Assembly: GCF_900964775.1 (NCBI RefSeq)
Contig: NC_041830.1
Location: forward strand, 11,513,501-11,577,500
DNA length: 64,000 nt
Direction: 5' to 3'
Source of the DNA: Scleropages formosus
Lineage: Eukaryota > Chordata > Actinopteri > Osteoglossiformes > Osteoglossidae
Shown here: in pieces, positions 1-12,100 of the stretch
Position numbering within the stretch: position 1 is the stretch's first letter
How the letters are laid out: each line of letters begins with the position of its first letter
Notes under the pieces: generated by a model
Told to the model about the DNA's origin: nothing
Seen by the model: only the letters and a program-made list of their open reading frames with translations
Database searches by the model: none
Program-made: the position numbers and the translations under genes

Positions 1-175
1 TAAACGAGTCAAAGTAAACGCTGAGGAAGTGATGGAGTGGAGGTGGTCCCGCACTCCTATTCTATTTGGGTGCGCTTTACTGCCATCTATTGGCTCGGAG
101 GGGGAACACAGGTCACCTTCCGCTCCGCTGCAGGTAGAAATTCTAGTAAATAGGACCAATGTGACGCTGCGCTGG
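1..175 (+). repeat. Fragment of a dispersed DNA-element-like repeat (copy i)
   Basis: This stretch shares an ordered series of motifs with copies near 31.5, 60.2 and 62.7 kb: a TTTACTGCCATCTATTGGC block at about 83-101, then CTCCGCTGCAGGTAGAAATT, then a TAG(G)AAATA-like segment. It lies in acer3 intron 2. Only the right half of the element is seen, because the window begins inside or beside it. The family name is not known to me. Confidence 0.45.
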
Positions 176-648
176 ACTTTTATTAGAAACTGGCCCATAT
201 ATTTAGATTTGCTCTCATTTTCGGCCACTTAAAAGTGTACCTGAAATCACAGCTGCAGTGAAGTCAGAGGTGATCGGCGTGGGAACGTGCCGGAAGGCAG
301 TTGTGCGTCTCGAAGAAACGCGCTCGCCTTCATCTGAAAAATGCGCGCCCATAGGGGACGCGCCCAGCAGCCGTCTCTAAAGTCATTAAAGCGCAAACAA
401 ACACGCGGACGATTAAAAAAATACCTGACAAGGCCCCCCTCCCGCCAGCAGCCCATCAGTTCTTCTATGTTTCTACATGTTCGTTCGCTAAAGCGGAGGG
501 ACTTTGCGAGCTCTTTGGTTTCGGAGCACCCCGGGGGCCGAGACGTGCCGTGCGCGGGCGTGGCCGCCCGTAAGGCTGTGGTCCCGGTTCGAGTCACGCA
601 CGAGGAGACGTTTGATGCGCCACGTGCGACACTTTTGCTTTCTTTCAG
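176..648 (+). other. acer3 intron 2, GC-rich, no gene seen
   Basis: The sequence leads up to the acer3 exon 3 acceptor (TTTCTTTCAG ending at 648). Open frames on both strands here show no domain or family resemblance, and they overlap one another as expected of GC-rich intron. I looked for an exon matching the second coding exon of ACER3 and found none, so exons 1 and 2 are presumed to lie upstream of the window. Confidence 0.5.
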
Positions 649-1456
649 CTGTGGGCGTGGGGTCCTGGTCTTTCCACATGACTCTGCAATACGAGATGCA
701 GGTGAGCCCGTCGGTGGCGTCCCCCCCACCCCCGCACACACGCACGCTCGCTCGTACGCATATATTTGCGTGGGAATTTAAAGCAACGGTTAAGGAGCGG
801 GAATTGAGACTAAGTAGCGTTGAAGTGAGAAGAGACATTGCTGTTGTACCTTCGATAAAGGCGCCGAGTAAGCAGTTGGCTGACGATCCAGCAAGAACGC
901 GGTTGGACTAAGCAGCGCGGCACAAAGCTGCTGTCGGACACTGGAGCGGCATAGGCCTCGATATAAAATATAGATATGTTTGGAATTGTTATGTGGGTGC
1001 GATTTGTCTGCACATGCCACCCCGCACGATCCTGCAGGCGAGACGTGGCGGCGTCGGCCCTGTAGGCCCTGTCAATGCGGAGGCTGCGTGTTCTGATTGG
1101 CTCTTTGCTCTTGCTCCTGCCGTCCTCCTGCGCTAGTTACTGGATGAGTTGCCCATGATCTACAGCTGCTGTATCTTCGTCTACTGCCTGTAAGTGCTTC
1201 CTCTTTTCTCTGTTTTTTTTTTTTTTCCTTTTACATATTGGTCATTAGTCCAGGGGGGCACAGTGGCGTGGTGGCGGGGCGGGTTGGACCGAGTCCTGCT
1301 CTCCGGTGGGTCTGGGGTTCGAGTCCCGCTTGGGGTGCCTTGCGACGGACTGGCGTCCCGTCCTGGGTGTGTCCCCTCCCCCTCCGGCCTTACGCCCTGT
1401 GTTGCCGGGTTAGGCTCCGGTTCCCCGCGACCCCGTATGGGACAAGCGGTTCAGAT

Positions 1457-1498
<42 letters not shown>

Positions 1499-3878
1499 AT
1501 TAGTCCAAATCTCCTTCTCTGCAGCTCTCTTAGTCCACAGAGACCTCAGGTTTTGAGATGAGCCACTGAGTCACCTGATTAGTGTTATTATAGTGCCAAG
1601 AAGCCATTCAGCCTCTTGGTGAAATATGTGTCTTGTCCTTTGGTTGCCCAAACCCAAGTCATTCACCCAAAGGAAAGTAAGAGTAACTCAAGAATGGCAA
1701 AGCAAACCTTTAACCTTCAATTGAGAAACCATCTAAACATGCGGTTAAATAACGCACGAGTCAAACTGTGGTCAAGTGGTCGATAACAGGTTATCCGTCT
1801 TCCCTTGCAGACTCGAATGTTTCAAGCGCGAGAACTCCATCAATTATATTATGATCACGATTTTGCTGGGATTCAGCGTCGCGGTCACAGTCGTAAGTGC
1901 GGTCACTTCTCATTCCCGTCGTCCGTATTTCCGGCCGCGCACGTGGAAATAAACCCGGAACTGGGATCGGCGTTTCTCAATGTTTCCCTCACGTTTTCCT
2001 GGTCGGACAGCAAAGTAAAATTCCATTCTTTATTTTTTTCATTGCTAGCAGCGATGAGTTATGCCTTGGATGCCTGACGTGTTGACGGCCTTTCCATCTC
2101 TACCTTTCAGGTGTACTTGCTATGGACGGAGCCAGTGTTTCATCAGGTCACTCGCTAGATATTTCTACGCATTTTTTCACACCTGACCACAGACACGGGA
2201 CGCTGGTTATGAAATACGACTCTGGTGTTCATGCCTTGGCCGTCCTGTGTGTTTGCTTTCCCGCTAGGTCATGTATGGGGTCCTGGTGTTCTGCTTAGTC
2301 CTGCGGTCCATGTACGTGGTCACGTGGTGAGCAGCCGCGGCGCTGGATGGCGTGGATCGATCGGGGCGTAAAACGCTGAAAATGTTCACTAGATAAAGCG
2401 ACTGTCAACTACACAACTCATTGGACTAAAGTAATCTGGCTAAAATAAGAATGTTGACGCGTGTGCTCCTCGGCAGGGTTTACCCCTGGCTCAGGCCGCT
2501 GTGCTACACCTCTTTAGGTGTGTTCCTGCTGGGCTTCATCCTGTGGAACGTCGACAACCTTCTCTGTGACACGCTGAGGTAAACATTGGGAAAGTTCCAG
2601 ATGTTTTCTAAAAATCACTGAGGGCTCTGTGGGGCAGCTGGCGGTGTAGCGGTGGGCACTACTGCACTGGACCCAAAGGTCGCAGGGTCGGTTCCTGCCT
2701 CTGGCTGTAGTGCCCTTGAGCAAGGTACTTACCCTCAGTTGCTCCAGTAAAATTACCTGGCTGTATAAGTAGGTAAAAATTCCAAGTCCCTTAGGTTTTA
2801 TAGCCATTATATTGCCATTCAGAGTCCTCGGTTCAAATCCCCTCGACCGGGGTAGTTACACCAAACCGGTGCAGTAAAAATGACCCAACTGTATAAATGG
2901 ATCTAATGTGTGAACCTAACATTTTGCATTGCTTTGGATGGAGTTCTCAGATAAATGAGTGACTTCCAGCGCAAATATTTCTCAGAGCTCTCACGATAAA
3001 TGGAGTGCGAAGCACTGAAAGAGTGAATTTTCCACTTCACTCGTTGTACTCTTTCTACATTCACGTTTAAGTCGCGTGTCTGCAGCTGTTGTCTTCTCTC
3101 TACCGTCTCCCACCGCAGAGCTGCTCGACTGAGGCTGCCCCCGGTGATTGGCGCCGTGACGCAGTTCCACGCCTGGTGGCACATATTCACTGGCTTTGGG
3201 TCCCACCTTCACATCCTGCTGAGGTGCAGAGGAAAAAGTTCGCTTCTGACTCTTCCTAGAGATGCGTTTATTATAAGACAAGGTCAAGTGTGGATATGGA
3301 TTATAATGTGCACTTCAGGGGCTCATAAGGCACACTGATTGAGGGGAAAGAGCTGTTTTTGTACATTACTCTTTGGGTCCTTATCGACCTGTATCCTTTC
3401 CCAGGAAGGAGGGATTGGAACATGTGATGGCCTGGGTGAGAAGGGTCTGTGATGATCTTGTTCTGGAGTTGTAAAGGTCTTGGATTTGGGGACGTTCACA
3501 GCTAGGGAGAGGTATTATAGGGGTATAAGAAGACGGGCAGATCCAGATCACAGAATTGGAATCATGCCAAGATCATCCGTTCTTTAGCCAAATAAGTCAA
3601 AAATTTAATCGTCAGCTTTCAGGAAACAAAAAAAAAAATTCAGACATTTTCCTTATTCCGTAGCCTCCAGACCCGAGCTACCTACCTCAAACGAAGGCCA
3701 AGAGTCAAGGTTCGTATGATATTATAAAAAAAACATCCGCAGCACTTTGTCTAATGCAAAAAAAAGACATGAAATATTGAAATGACCCGCAGAGTTTATT
3801 TACGACGTTGTGAATTGCGTTCAGTTTATATGTGGTGTATGGCCGATGCTTCACGCGGAGCCCCGGAGGAGGAGCTGA
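649..3878 (+). CDS. acer3: Alkaline ceramidase 3, exons 3-11 (5' partial)
   Basis: ACER3 is a seven-pass membrane ceramidase of the ER/Golgi that hydrolyses unsaturated long-chain ceramides to sphingosine and fatty acid. Exons read here: 649-701, 1137-1189, 1811-1892, 2111-2146, 2268-2326, 2477-2578, 3119-3223, 3664-3709 and 3825-3878, all with GT-AG borders and matching phases. The peptides follow human ACER3 block by block: VGVGSWSFHMTLQYEMQ, LLDELPMIYSCCIFVYCL, VYPWLRPLCYTSLGVFLLG, then AVTQFHAWWHIFTGFG. The zinc-site histidines (SxxxH in the first block, HxxxH in QFHAWWH) are intact. The last exon is short, reads FICGVWPMLHAEPRRRS then TGA, and corresponds to human FLFGIWPVILFEPLRKH. Exons 1-2, with the start codon, are outside the window. 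Nothing looks broken. The identification is strong; the end of the last exon is a little less certain because it is so short. Confidence 0.93.
1253..1496 (+). repeat. tRNA-derived SINE (family 1) with TG tail and perfect target duplication
   Basis: The body runs from a GGGGGGCACAGTGGCG start through a B-box-like GGTTCGAGTCC and a GGACAAGCGGTTC end into (TG)n. An 11-bp direct repeat, TCATTAGTCCA, flanks it at 1242-1252 and 1497-1507, so its borders are clear. It sits in acer3 intron 4. Other family-1 copies are listed separately. Confidence 0.85.
2632..2812 (+). repeat. tRNA-derived SINE (family 2)
   Basis: This family begins with a GGGGCAGCTGG(T/C)(G)GTGTAGCGGT segment carrying an A-box-like stretch, then GACCCAAAGGT(C/T)GCAGG, then CTTGAGCAAGGTACTTACCCT, then CCAGTAAAATTACC(T)GGCTGTATAA. 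The same order of blocks recurs at about 43.6, 45.5 and 58.9 kb. It lies in acer3 intron 8. Confidence 0.7.
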
Positions 3879-5144
3879 GCACCGGGGACGACGTGCACCG
3901 TGCTCTCCAGCCACTGGACAGAGGGAAGAGGCTCCTTTCCCAGCAATCCAGGAGTCTCAATCCAGCAATCTCCTCCAGACCTCCACAGCACAGACGTGCC
4001 AAGTGCGGAAGTGCCGTCACCGAGCAACAGTGGACTTCACCCTCAGGGTCGTTCCGTTAAACTGGTCCCATTTCGCTTTTCCCTGCAGTTCGCACTATGT
4101 CAAGGGCTTTGCGGAAGGTTTGGTTAGCAGTTTGCAGGGGGAAGGAAATTAGGATGTTTTTCGTAAAGGGTTAGCGTTTTCATTGAATGAGTCTGTGTTT
4201 TTATGTGCATTAATATATTTTATTTCAAGTGGTTTTAACTGATTAGTTTTTAAAATTCCTGCCTTATTTGCCTTCTGACCGGGTATTTCTTTTGAATTCC
4301 CACTTGGTTTGGTTTCTGAATAAGTCAATGGGTGTCGGTCTCTTAGCACCTTCTTTTCCATTGTGTGAACTGAATACTGTTTTTGGTTAGATAGATTTTT
4401 TTGTAATTCCTGCCGTGTTTACAAACACAGTTTTTGGCCACACTTCTAAATAGGAGATGCATTTTTATGTGGAATTTCCACTACTGTGTGTGGCAACAGG
4501 GGGGCTAAAATTTACAGGCGGATGTGACAAAATAATTTTCTGTTCAGTTGAGGCATCTTCCAGGAGTAAAATTATATGTATCCTGGTACTTGGCCCTGAG
4601 GAACCCCTGCAGGACTGAATGCAAGTGAATGAAAACTGCAAATGATCAAATGTGGGTTATAGCTACAACTGCCTGAGACAATTGTCTTTAGAATTAAGTC
4701 TTCTGAGACTCTGTTAGTTCTGATCAATGAATTAAAAATGAAGATTAGAGATAAAGTTTAATAGTACACCATTGCTGATGGAACGGCGGTGCTCTACAGA
4801 GGAATTGCTAATGTAGGTTTCTATGGAATTAAGCTAATTTTTGTAGGCATTTGTTAAATTTTAATAAATACCTATGACTCATGTTTTGCATGAATCTCAT
4901 TTAAAAGAAATACACAAGTCATCTCAATAATTGTTTCTCGCTGTAAAAAACTGTTTATACCCCACGTACAGACTCACATAAACACCACTGGTGAACCAGC
5001 TTGCGTTTAGAGAGAAAATACTGAGCAAAAAAGTTTCTTTGGAACCCATGATCATGGTTAAGTAAGAAGAAGAGAATCCATTTCCATCTGTATTTCTTTG
5101 TAAAAGTGAGATCAGCTGCTTGCAGTTGTCTGGGGAAATAAATA
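3879..5144. other. Downstream of acer3, no gene seen
   Basis: The first part is presumably acer3 3' UTR. A possible poly(A) signal AATAAA is at about 4863-4868, but it lies in AT-rich sequence and other choices exist. Beyond that I see only unique-looking AT-rich DNA without open frames of interest. Confidence 0.4.
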
Positions 5145-5360
5145 CACTCACACGCTGTGTAAAGCCGCTTGTCCCAAGCGGGGTTGCGGTGAACTGGAAC
5201 CTAATCCGGCAACACAGGGTGTGAGGCTGGAGGGGGAGGGGACACACCCAGGACGGGACACCAGTTCATTGCAAGGCACCCCAAGCGGGACTCGAACCGC
5301 AGACGCGCCAGAGAGCAGGACCCGGCCAAACCCGCTGTGCCACCATGCCCCCCCCCCCCG
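5145..5360 (-). repeat. tRNA-derived SINE family 1, reverse orientation
   Basis: Read on the minus strand it has the family-1 promoter end (poly-G/C stretch near 5349-5359), the B-box-like segment and the GGACAAGCGGCTT 3' end, with a short CA-type tail at about 5145. Confidence 0.8.
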
Positions 5361-5439
5361 TGAAACAAATAAAAAATATTAGTTAAAAATAACAATGAAA
5401 AATACAAAGAAAATTTTAAATTTTAAATCTTTGCTAAAA

Positions 5440-5802
<363 letters not shown>

Positions 5803-5808
5803 AAAAAG

Positions 5809-6017
5809 GTGGTGGCGTGATGGCGCAGTGGGTTGGGCCACAGTCCTGCTCTCCAGTGGGTCTGGGGTTCGAATCCCGCTTGGGGTGCCTTGCAGCGGAC
5901 TGGCGTCCCGTCCTGGGTATGTCCCCTCCCCCTCCGGCCTTACACCCTGTGTTGCTGGGTAGGCTCCGGTTCCCCGTGACCCCGTATGGGACGAGCGGTT
6001 CTGAAAATGTGTGTGTT
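5809..6017 (+). repeat. tRNA-derived SINE family 1 (second of a head-to-tail pair)
   Basis: Body begins at GGTGGTGGCGTGATGGCGCAG and ends in a very short TG tail before TTTGCTAAAAA. The (T)GCTAAAAA target-type sequence occurs before the first SINE, between the two, and after this one. Confidence 0.85.
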
Positions 6018-7032
6018 TGCTAAAAAAACTGAAATTTTTATCGTAGCTGATGTATTTAATAAAATAATTATATAGACTGAAAAATCAACCATTGATGGAA
6101 AAAAAAAGCAAATGTTTTATACTCATCACGAAAACCAAAGGAATTATATTTTTAGGACTGATACATTTTTTTTTTTTTTTTTGCATATACAGAGAATGGA
6201 AAAAGAAGGAATATATATATGTTTTTCCCTAAAGTGATGTACAAGAGTGAACAAAAGTGCATTCCACAATAGAGCGCTTAAATACTGCATATTCACAATT
6301 GCTTATATGTAATACGCTTTAAATGATGTAATATAATGTTTTTAGCTTCGCACTATTACATACATGTATTTTTACATACGCAGGATGGAAAAAGAAGGAT
6401 TTTCAGTAAAATAAAAAGGATTTAATATTTGCACTTTAACGTCAGCCCTCACTCAAACAGTGCTTCATTTTGTTGTACAGTAGAGGGTGCAGGAGTGTGT
6501 CTCTAAGTGTGTCTCCCACTCTGCCACCCATCAACAATGACCTCCGCAATCTCTTCATTGCTTGTTGATTTCCGTCAACTCCGCTGTGATCTTGCACATT
6601 CTCACAGTTTTTCAATAGCAGCTTCCAGCCAAAATGACGTGCGTCCTGTTCCCGCACGTGTAAACACACACACGCATCACTGCGTAGGTTTTTGTTTGTT
6701 TCATTCATTGCATTTTTCCGTACAAGGGTAATTCTGTCGTTAAGCAAGAAACAGAATTATTTTTGCGGTGTTTAATCGTATAAAAATGTCTGGGAGGTAG
6801 ACTTCAGGCCATGTCTGAGGAAATGACTCAGCGTGTTTTCGGCCAATTAAGAGTGTCATCTGCAGTGGCCTGCGGACGTGATGGTCCTTCGCCCAGCACA
6901 TTGTCTTCTCTGAACCACAAGGTCTATTTTTTCTCTTCCGTCTAATTCACGAAGATGAAACTCATCCAGATAGCAAACATATCAGTGCAAAGTAGGGCCT
7001 TGTTTATCTGGAGGACCTAGATGTGAATCAGT
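6018..7032. other. AT-rich intergenic DNA, no gene seen
   Basis: No family resemblance in any frame. There are two near-repeated phrases, GGAA(T/A)GGAAAAAGAAGGA, near 6194-6212 and 6380-6400, suggesting a small diverged local duplication. Otherwise nothing to annotate. Confidence 0.4.
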
Positions 7033-7180
7033 TGTCCTGCTGTAGTGCTCTTGAGCAAGACACTTAGCCTAAACTGATACAGTGAAAATTACCCAGCTGT
7101 ACACAGTAAACGGGTAAATCTGTGTAAGCAGCTTAACACTGTTAAGTTGCTTTGGAGAAAATGAATTAATGTACTGAAAT
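7033..7180 (+). repeat. SINE family 2, 3' part
   Basis: Contains the family-2 blocks CTGTAGTGCTCTTGAGCAAGA, AAAATTACCCAGCTGTA and a TTAAGTTGCTTTGGA tail. The tRNA-like 5' part is missing. Confidence 0.55.
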
Positions 7181-7294
7181 AGCACTGACTTTATATATAA
7201 AATAGCATAATCCATGTTTAGGTTGTCTTGCAGGAGCTCTGCTTTCCTCCTAAAGTTAAAATGCAGATGAGTTGGTGGCTTTAAATTGCCCATA

Positions 7295-7295
<1 letters not shown>

Positions 7296-7330
<35 letters not shown>

Positions 7331-7450
7331 GTCTGAATGAGTGTTGTATGATTGCATTTGACTGGCATCCCATCAAAGCTATAGCCCTCACACCCTATGC
7401 TTCCAGGATGGACTCTGGACCACCGTGACCTTGCACTGGACATTCGTTTA
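7296..7450 (+). repeat. GT/GA microsatellite with an old SINE family-1 remnant
   Basis: A (GT)n run passes into (GA)n at about 7296-7332. It is followed by ACTGGCATCCCATCA, CACACCCTATG and GGACCACCGTGACC, which match the 3' half of SINE family 1 with many changes. Confidence 0.5.
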
Positions 7451-8736
7451 TGATAAAGGAATATAGGGAAGAATGTTTTGTGCAAACCTGATCACGTATA
7501 TGTACTGTGCAAACAGTAAAATGCTGCTTATTTAATTCTGGAGGCTGTTGGTTCACTCCTCTAGGGCCAGGTCCAAGAGGTGCTTGAGCCAGAAGCGAAA
7601 CAATGGATTCATCTGTTGACTGAGCTCATTAAAATTATATTGTGATCTCTTGACGGTGGAAGGAGCACATGCTAGACTCAGCCGACCAGGAACGCGAGTT
7701 AAACGGTCCAGGCCTAACGCCTGAACCCCGTTTATTTGTCAGAAGCTCTAAAAGGAGGTCCCACCACCAGGATCAACTGTATAAAACACGCAAGCAGCCA
7801 CCGGTAGGATGTTCTCGGACCCTCCGCCGTCTCCTTCCCCCAGAATGTGGAGCCGGTAAGCCAAACTCCAGACCCGGTGGGGTTCAGCTAAGACCTCAGG
7901 TTGTTCAATAACCAGTAACTCGTCTCTACACTGCAGCCCTGAAATCAGCAGCCGCTCAAATCTACAGACCCTGCAAAATAATTGTAACGCTGAAGAATAG
8001 GAAAGGTTTGGCAGGAACGCCACTGGGAACGAACCCAGCGTGTGCTGATGACGAACAGCACCTCCAGCACCTCTAGCGAGGCAACGGAACTGGTTACATC
8101 TGGCTGCCAGAAGGGTTGTGGTGTTTCAGCCCTCAGTGGAGACAACCATCGATGTGTTGTCTTTTGAGGGGATCTGCCTTTGTGGGCTGGGCCCCAATTG
8201 AGAAATTTTTGGTTTTCATGCTCTTAACTCTGCTCAGAGTGTTCACTCATGCGTGACGTAGATGAGTAGATGAAAACAATGGTGACTGATAGCTGACTAC
8301 GCAAACACTGAAGCGCCCTGTCAAAGGGGAATCTGTCAGCCTGTTTGCATCTCGATGTTAATCGGAATGTGGGCAGAGCTGGCTTCCGTCCCGCTGAACC
8401 GTTTTGACCCAATGGGGCCGCACACCCAGAGGGGCCCTGAACCAAGATTGCCAGCTCCAGCTTTGAAAAATGATGAAAACCCTACAGAAGAGGTTAGGGG
8501 TGGTCTGAGAGAGTTGAGAGAGGAGCTTTTCCAAATCAAAATTCATCAAACCTCATCGAAGGTCAAACATGCTCCAAGACAGACTCAGCAACTTTGCAAT
8601 ATTATCCATAGGATGTGATGAAGAAACGTGTTGTTGTGGTAAGCGATGTGTTGATGAGCAGATGTCTTGGCTGCACGGGGACTGCAGGCTGGGACAATTT
8701 TGTGGTAATACAATATAATATACAGACACTGGCTAC
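7451..8736. other. Intergenic, no recognisable gene
   Basis: Two moderately long open frames on plus (around 7669-7911 and 8355-8618) were read. They carry no motif, signal peptide or family resemblance that I recognise, and no convincing splice neighbours, so they are not called as genes. Confidence 0.4.
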
Positions 8737-8932
8737 AACTGCTTGTCCCATACGGGGTCGTGGCAAACCGGAGCCTGACCTGGCAACACAGGGTGCAAGG
8801 CTGGAGGAGGAGGGGACACACCCAGGACGGGACGCCAATCCACTGCAAAGCACTCCAAGCAGGACTCCAATCCCAGATTCAACACAGAGCAGGCCCCGGT
8901 CCAACCGAACCTGCTGCACCACCGCACCCCCC
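8737..8932 (-). repeat. SINE family 1, reverse orientation
   Basis: On minus it reads from the poly-G end near 8927 through the tRNA-like head to GACAAGCAGTTG at the 3' end. It has lost the TG tail. It forms an inverted pair with the copy at 8976. Confidence 0.8.
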
Positions 8933-8975
8933 TTAATATGATATAATATACTATAATATTTACTTTTACATTTAC

Positions 8976-9166
8976 GGGGATGTGGTGGTGCGGCGGGTTC
9001 AGCCAGTGCCCAGTGTATGACAGGTTTGGGGTTCGAGCCCTGCTTGCGGCGCCTTGTGATGAACTGCTGTCCCATCCCGGGGGTGTCCCTTCCCCCTTAG
9101 TCCTCGTGCCCTGTGTTACCGGGTTAGGTTCCGGCTCGTCGCAACCCCACTCGGGACAAGAGTTGG
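8976..9166 (+). repeat. SINE family 1, diverged copy
   Basis: GGGGATGTGGTGGTGCGGCGGGTTCAG head, a B-box-like GGTTCGAGCCC and a GGGACAAG(A)GTTGG end. It differs from the young copies at many positions and lacks a TG tail, so it is an older insertion. Confidence 0.7.
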
Positions 9167-12100
9167 TTGGCTGGTATATGAACCGTGGGATTTTTCTCAG
9201 CTGAAAATACAGCACGCTCAGGCTGCATGGTGATTAGTCTCTCCAAAGGGAAAGTACCACAAAATTTCTATTGAGCAGTCTTGGCCAGGTTTTATTAGGG
9301 CTAATTAACATCTCATTAAAACCCCTGAAAAAAACTGTAGCTCTAGGTGAAAAAACTCTCATAATGAGCGCAAAGCAGCTGATTGATGATTGAAAAACAG
9401 AAGCATAAACCTTGGAATTTGGCGCCGTTCTGCTGAACATTAGTCTGGCAAGGCTGTTCTGAGGTATGAATACGTGCTTTAAAAGTCAGTGTAAATATGG
9501 TATAAACGCACAACATAACAGATTTAAAAAGTTTGTCAGAAGTTTCTCCTGCGATGATGTTACTAAAACAAAACATTTGCATTCATTTACTGTATTTATT
9601 TATCTCACGCTTTTCCACAACGCCGGCGTCAAGCTGCTTGAACCGATAACCCATTTATACAGCAGACTAAAAAAAGACAATAAACCTGAAGTTTTACTAT
9701 TGCTTGAACATAATAAAAAGGTGGGATACAGAATATGCATAGAATTAAATGCTGTTCGGCTATATGAGACCGCGTAACCGTGAATATACGGATGATTTAT
9801 ATGATGCGTTACATGGTGATGGTTTAAGTCATGTAGAACTTCAATAATAAAGGCTGTGTATCTCCAGAATTTCACAAATGCACTTTCACAACCGAATCAT
9901 TGTGCTATCAATGCATCACCAGGCGTGTCACAGCCCTGAGGATCCGTGATCGGATGTCGGCGGAGGGCTGATCTTCCTGCTCCTCCGGCTCTCTGAGTCA
10001 CTGGCGGCCCAGACAGAGCAGCCCTCTCCTCCGCTGCCTTTGCCCGTCGCTTCCGGAGGTGTGGAGCACTCCAGCTCCTCTGGACGCCTGCCGCCACCTC
10101 TTCATAAAATCATTAAACTTTATTATCAAACTTTCGGCTCGGTGGGTGGGAACCGATTGCTTCCGCTCGCTCGTCGTGCTCCCGGCAGGTGCTCCGATAG
10201 GAGCGATGAAACCGGTACTAAAACTGCAGCTTTACCGCTACAATCCAGATTCCGGTTTGTGCTGAATTTCCCAAGCTCACCTCAAGTATGTGACGTCATT
10301 GCGCTTACACATCTGCTATTCTGCTTTCCCACGTGCCAGCATCAAAGTCCGAGGCACGATCGGAACAGAGTTTTCTGTGCAATTCGCATCATTCTTCGTG
10401 TTTTTTTTGTCGCATTGCATGAGGGTCCACGAGGTTGCGCAACAAAAGCAAAAAGATTACTGCTATGTTGAGATGGCGAGACACGCGCCAATCTCTGCCT
10501 TTTCCCAGGATCAGGCTGGTCTCCCTTTTGGAGAGACATCCCATCCTTCTGCAGGTATGCACACCGGTGTTTTACCCACTGACACATGATTAACATTGTA
10601 AATCCCAGGTACGTGTACACTCATCGCCCGATATTTGGACTTTCAGTTTCTCACGTATCTGGTCGGCTATTATTAATACCACTTATCGTTAATCGGTCCA
10701 TATGTCATTGCTCGATCATTAATTATTATAATCTTTCCAGAATGTCTGTGGCATTTGGTCCGACACAATAAACCGGGACCACATTTGAAAGCTGAGTGGC
10801 TGCTGTATGAGACAGACTGTGAGACGCAGTGTATTGCGGGAACCTTGTACCCACGCTTTCCCTTGAGGTTTGGTGCCACGTGGCCTGTTTCCCTGTTTTG
10901 CGTTTGCTTCCTCCTATGCGCCATTGTGGTTTCATTGCCTAACTATTTATCTAGGTATTATATTGCTGTATTTATTTAAAATGGCTCCTAAAGAAGAAAA
11001 AAGTTAAACAAAGTGTTGGTTAATGTGAAGAAGAAGGCAAAATGTGCACGAGTGGCTCAGCATTGTATTTCTTTCAGTTCCGTGTCGAAAGGTTAAGCAC
11101 CTCTCTTAAAGGTACTACATCAGGGTCCCTCTTCAGACTTCATGCGGCCGTCTACGGGTTACATGTCCATTCATGTTTTTGCGAGGCTGATCTGCCCCGG
11201 TAAAGTCTTAGTATGGTCAAACGATGAGCCAATGGGAAGCTCACCTGCCTGGATTTCGTGATGCAGGTCTCGCACCTTGAGCATAACCACCTTAACCGTA
11301 GTTCAAACCGTACAGGCACCTGAGGACCTGATGTATGACTGACTGGTTCGTCCTCCTTCCTACCACACCTTTCCAGTGGGAACCACAACAACGCGTCATA
11401 GGGAAGCAATGGGGGGGGGATTGGTGATTCCTGTGATCTTGGATCTTCCAGAAGAAAAACTTCTTCTCACTTCCCTAACAATTTCTCCACATGAGTCTTG
11501 GTTCTCCTCTTCTCCACCGTGCATGTCTACAAAGTCAAGTAACCCCAATATGCAGATCATTTCTCTCTTTCGTATCGAGTATCTGATATGTCCTACCTGT
11601 GTTATGTGCTCTATGGTAAACCTTGAGGAAAGCACGATGCAAAAAATGAATCAAACAGAGCTGTCCAAAAACATCTCCTGAGTGACTGTAACATACAGTT
11701 AAAGTACAAGAACTGCTGTAGCTACTGCTCCTTCGCTCAAGGTGAGTACACCTGCAGCAGGTTAAAGAGTGGGTTTTATGCAACTGTAAGATTTGGAGTG
11801 AGTAGATGATAACATCAGGTAAAAAATGACAGTAAATTAAAGTTAAATCCAGACATAAGGTTGAAAACGCCAGCACTGGATTAGTGTGCAGCGGGTAAAA
11901 CGCCCTTCAGTGTGTCATAGAAGCATCAGTGAGTCGGTGTGCACCTCTGGCTCGGATAAACATGGAGCTCTCCCACGTATTACAGGGATGAGTCACCTCG
12001 TGACAGAAACGCCGGAACCTTAGTTCACGCCTTGGAGGAGGCGTGGTCTTCCGGCACCTCAGGTGAGGCAGTGCGACAGGCCCGCCTGAGTCATTTGTGC

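Noticed and set aside
247-911. Overlapping GC-rich frames before and around acer3 exon 3
   Set aside because: They overlap on both strands, have no family resemblance, and the true coding segment (649-701) uses one small part of one of them.
7669-8618. Open frames of about 80-90 codons
   Set aside because: No motif, no homologue recognised and no splice context; lengths are within chance for this composition.
10206-10262. Short peptide MKPVLKLQLYRYNPDSG, faintly like the start of the succinate dehydrogenase iron-sulfur subunit
   Set aside because: Only a few residues agree, the frame stops at once, and no following exon with the iron-sulfur motifs is found nearby.
10471-10553. ATG-led segment MARHAPISAFSQDQAGLPFG ending at a donor-like CAG|GTATGC
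   Set aside because: A tempting first exon, but no downstream exon or family match was found.
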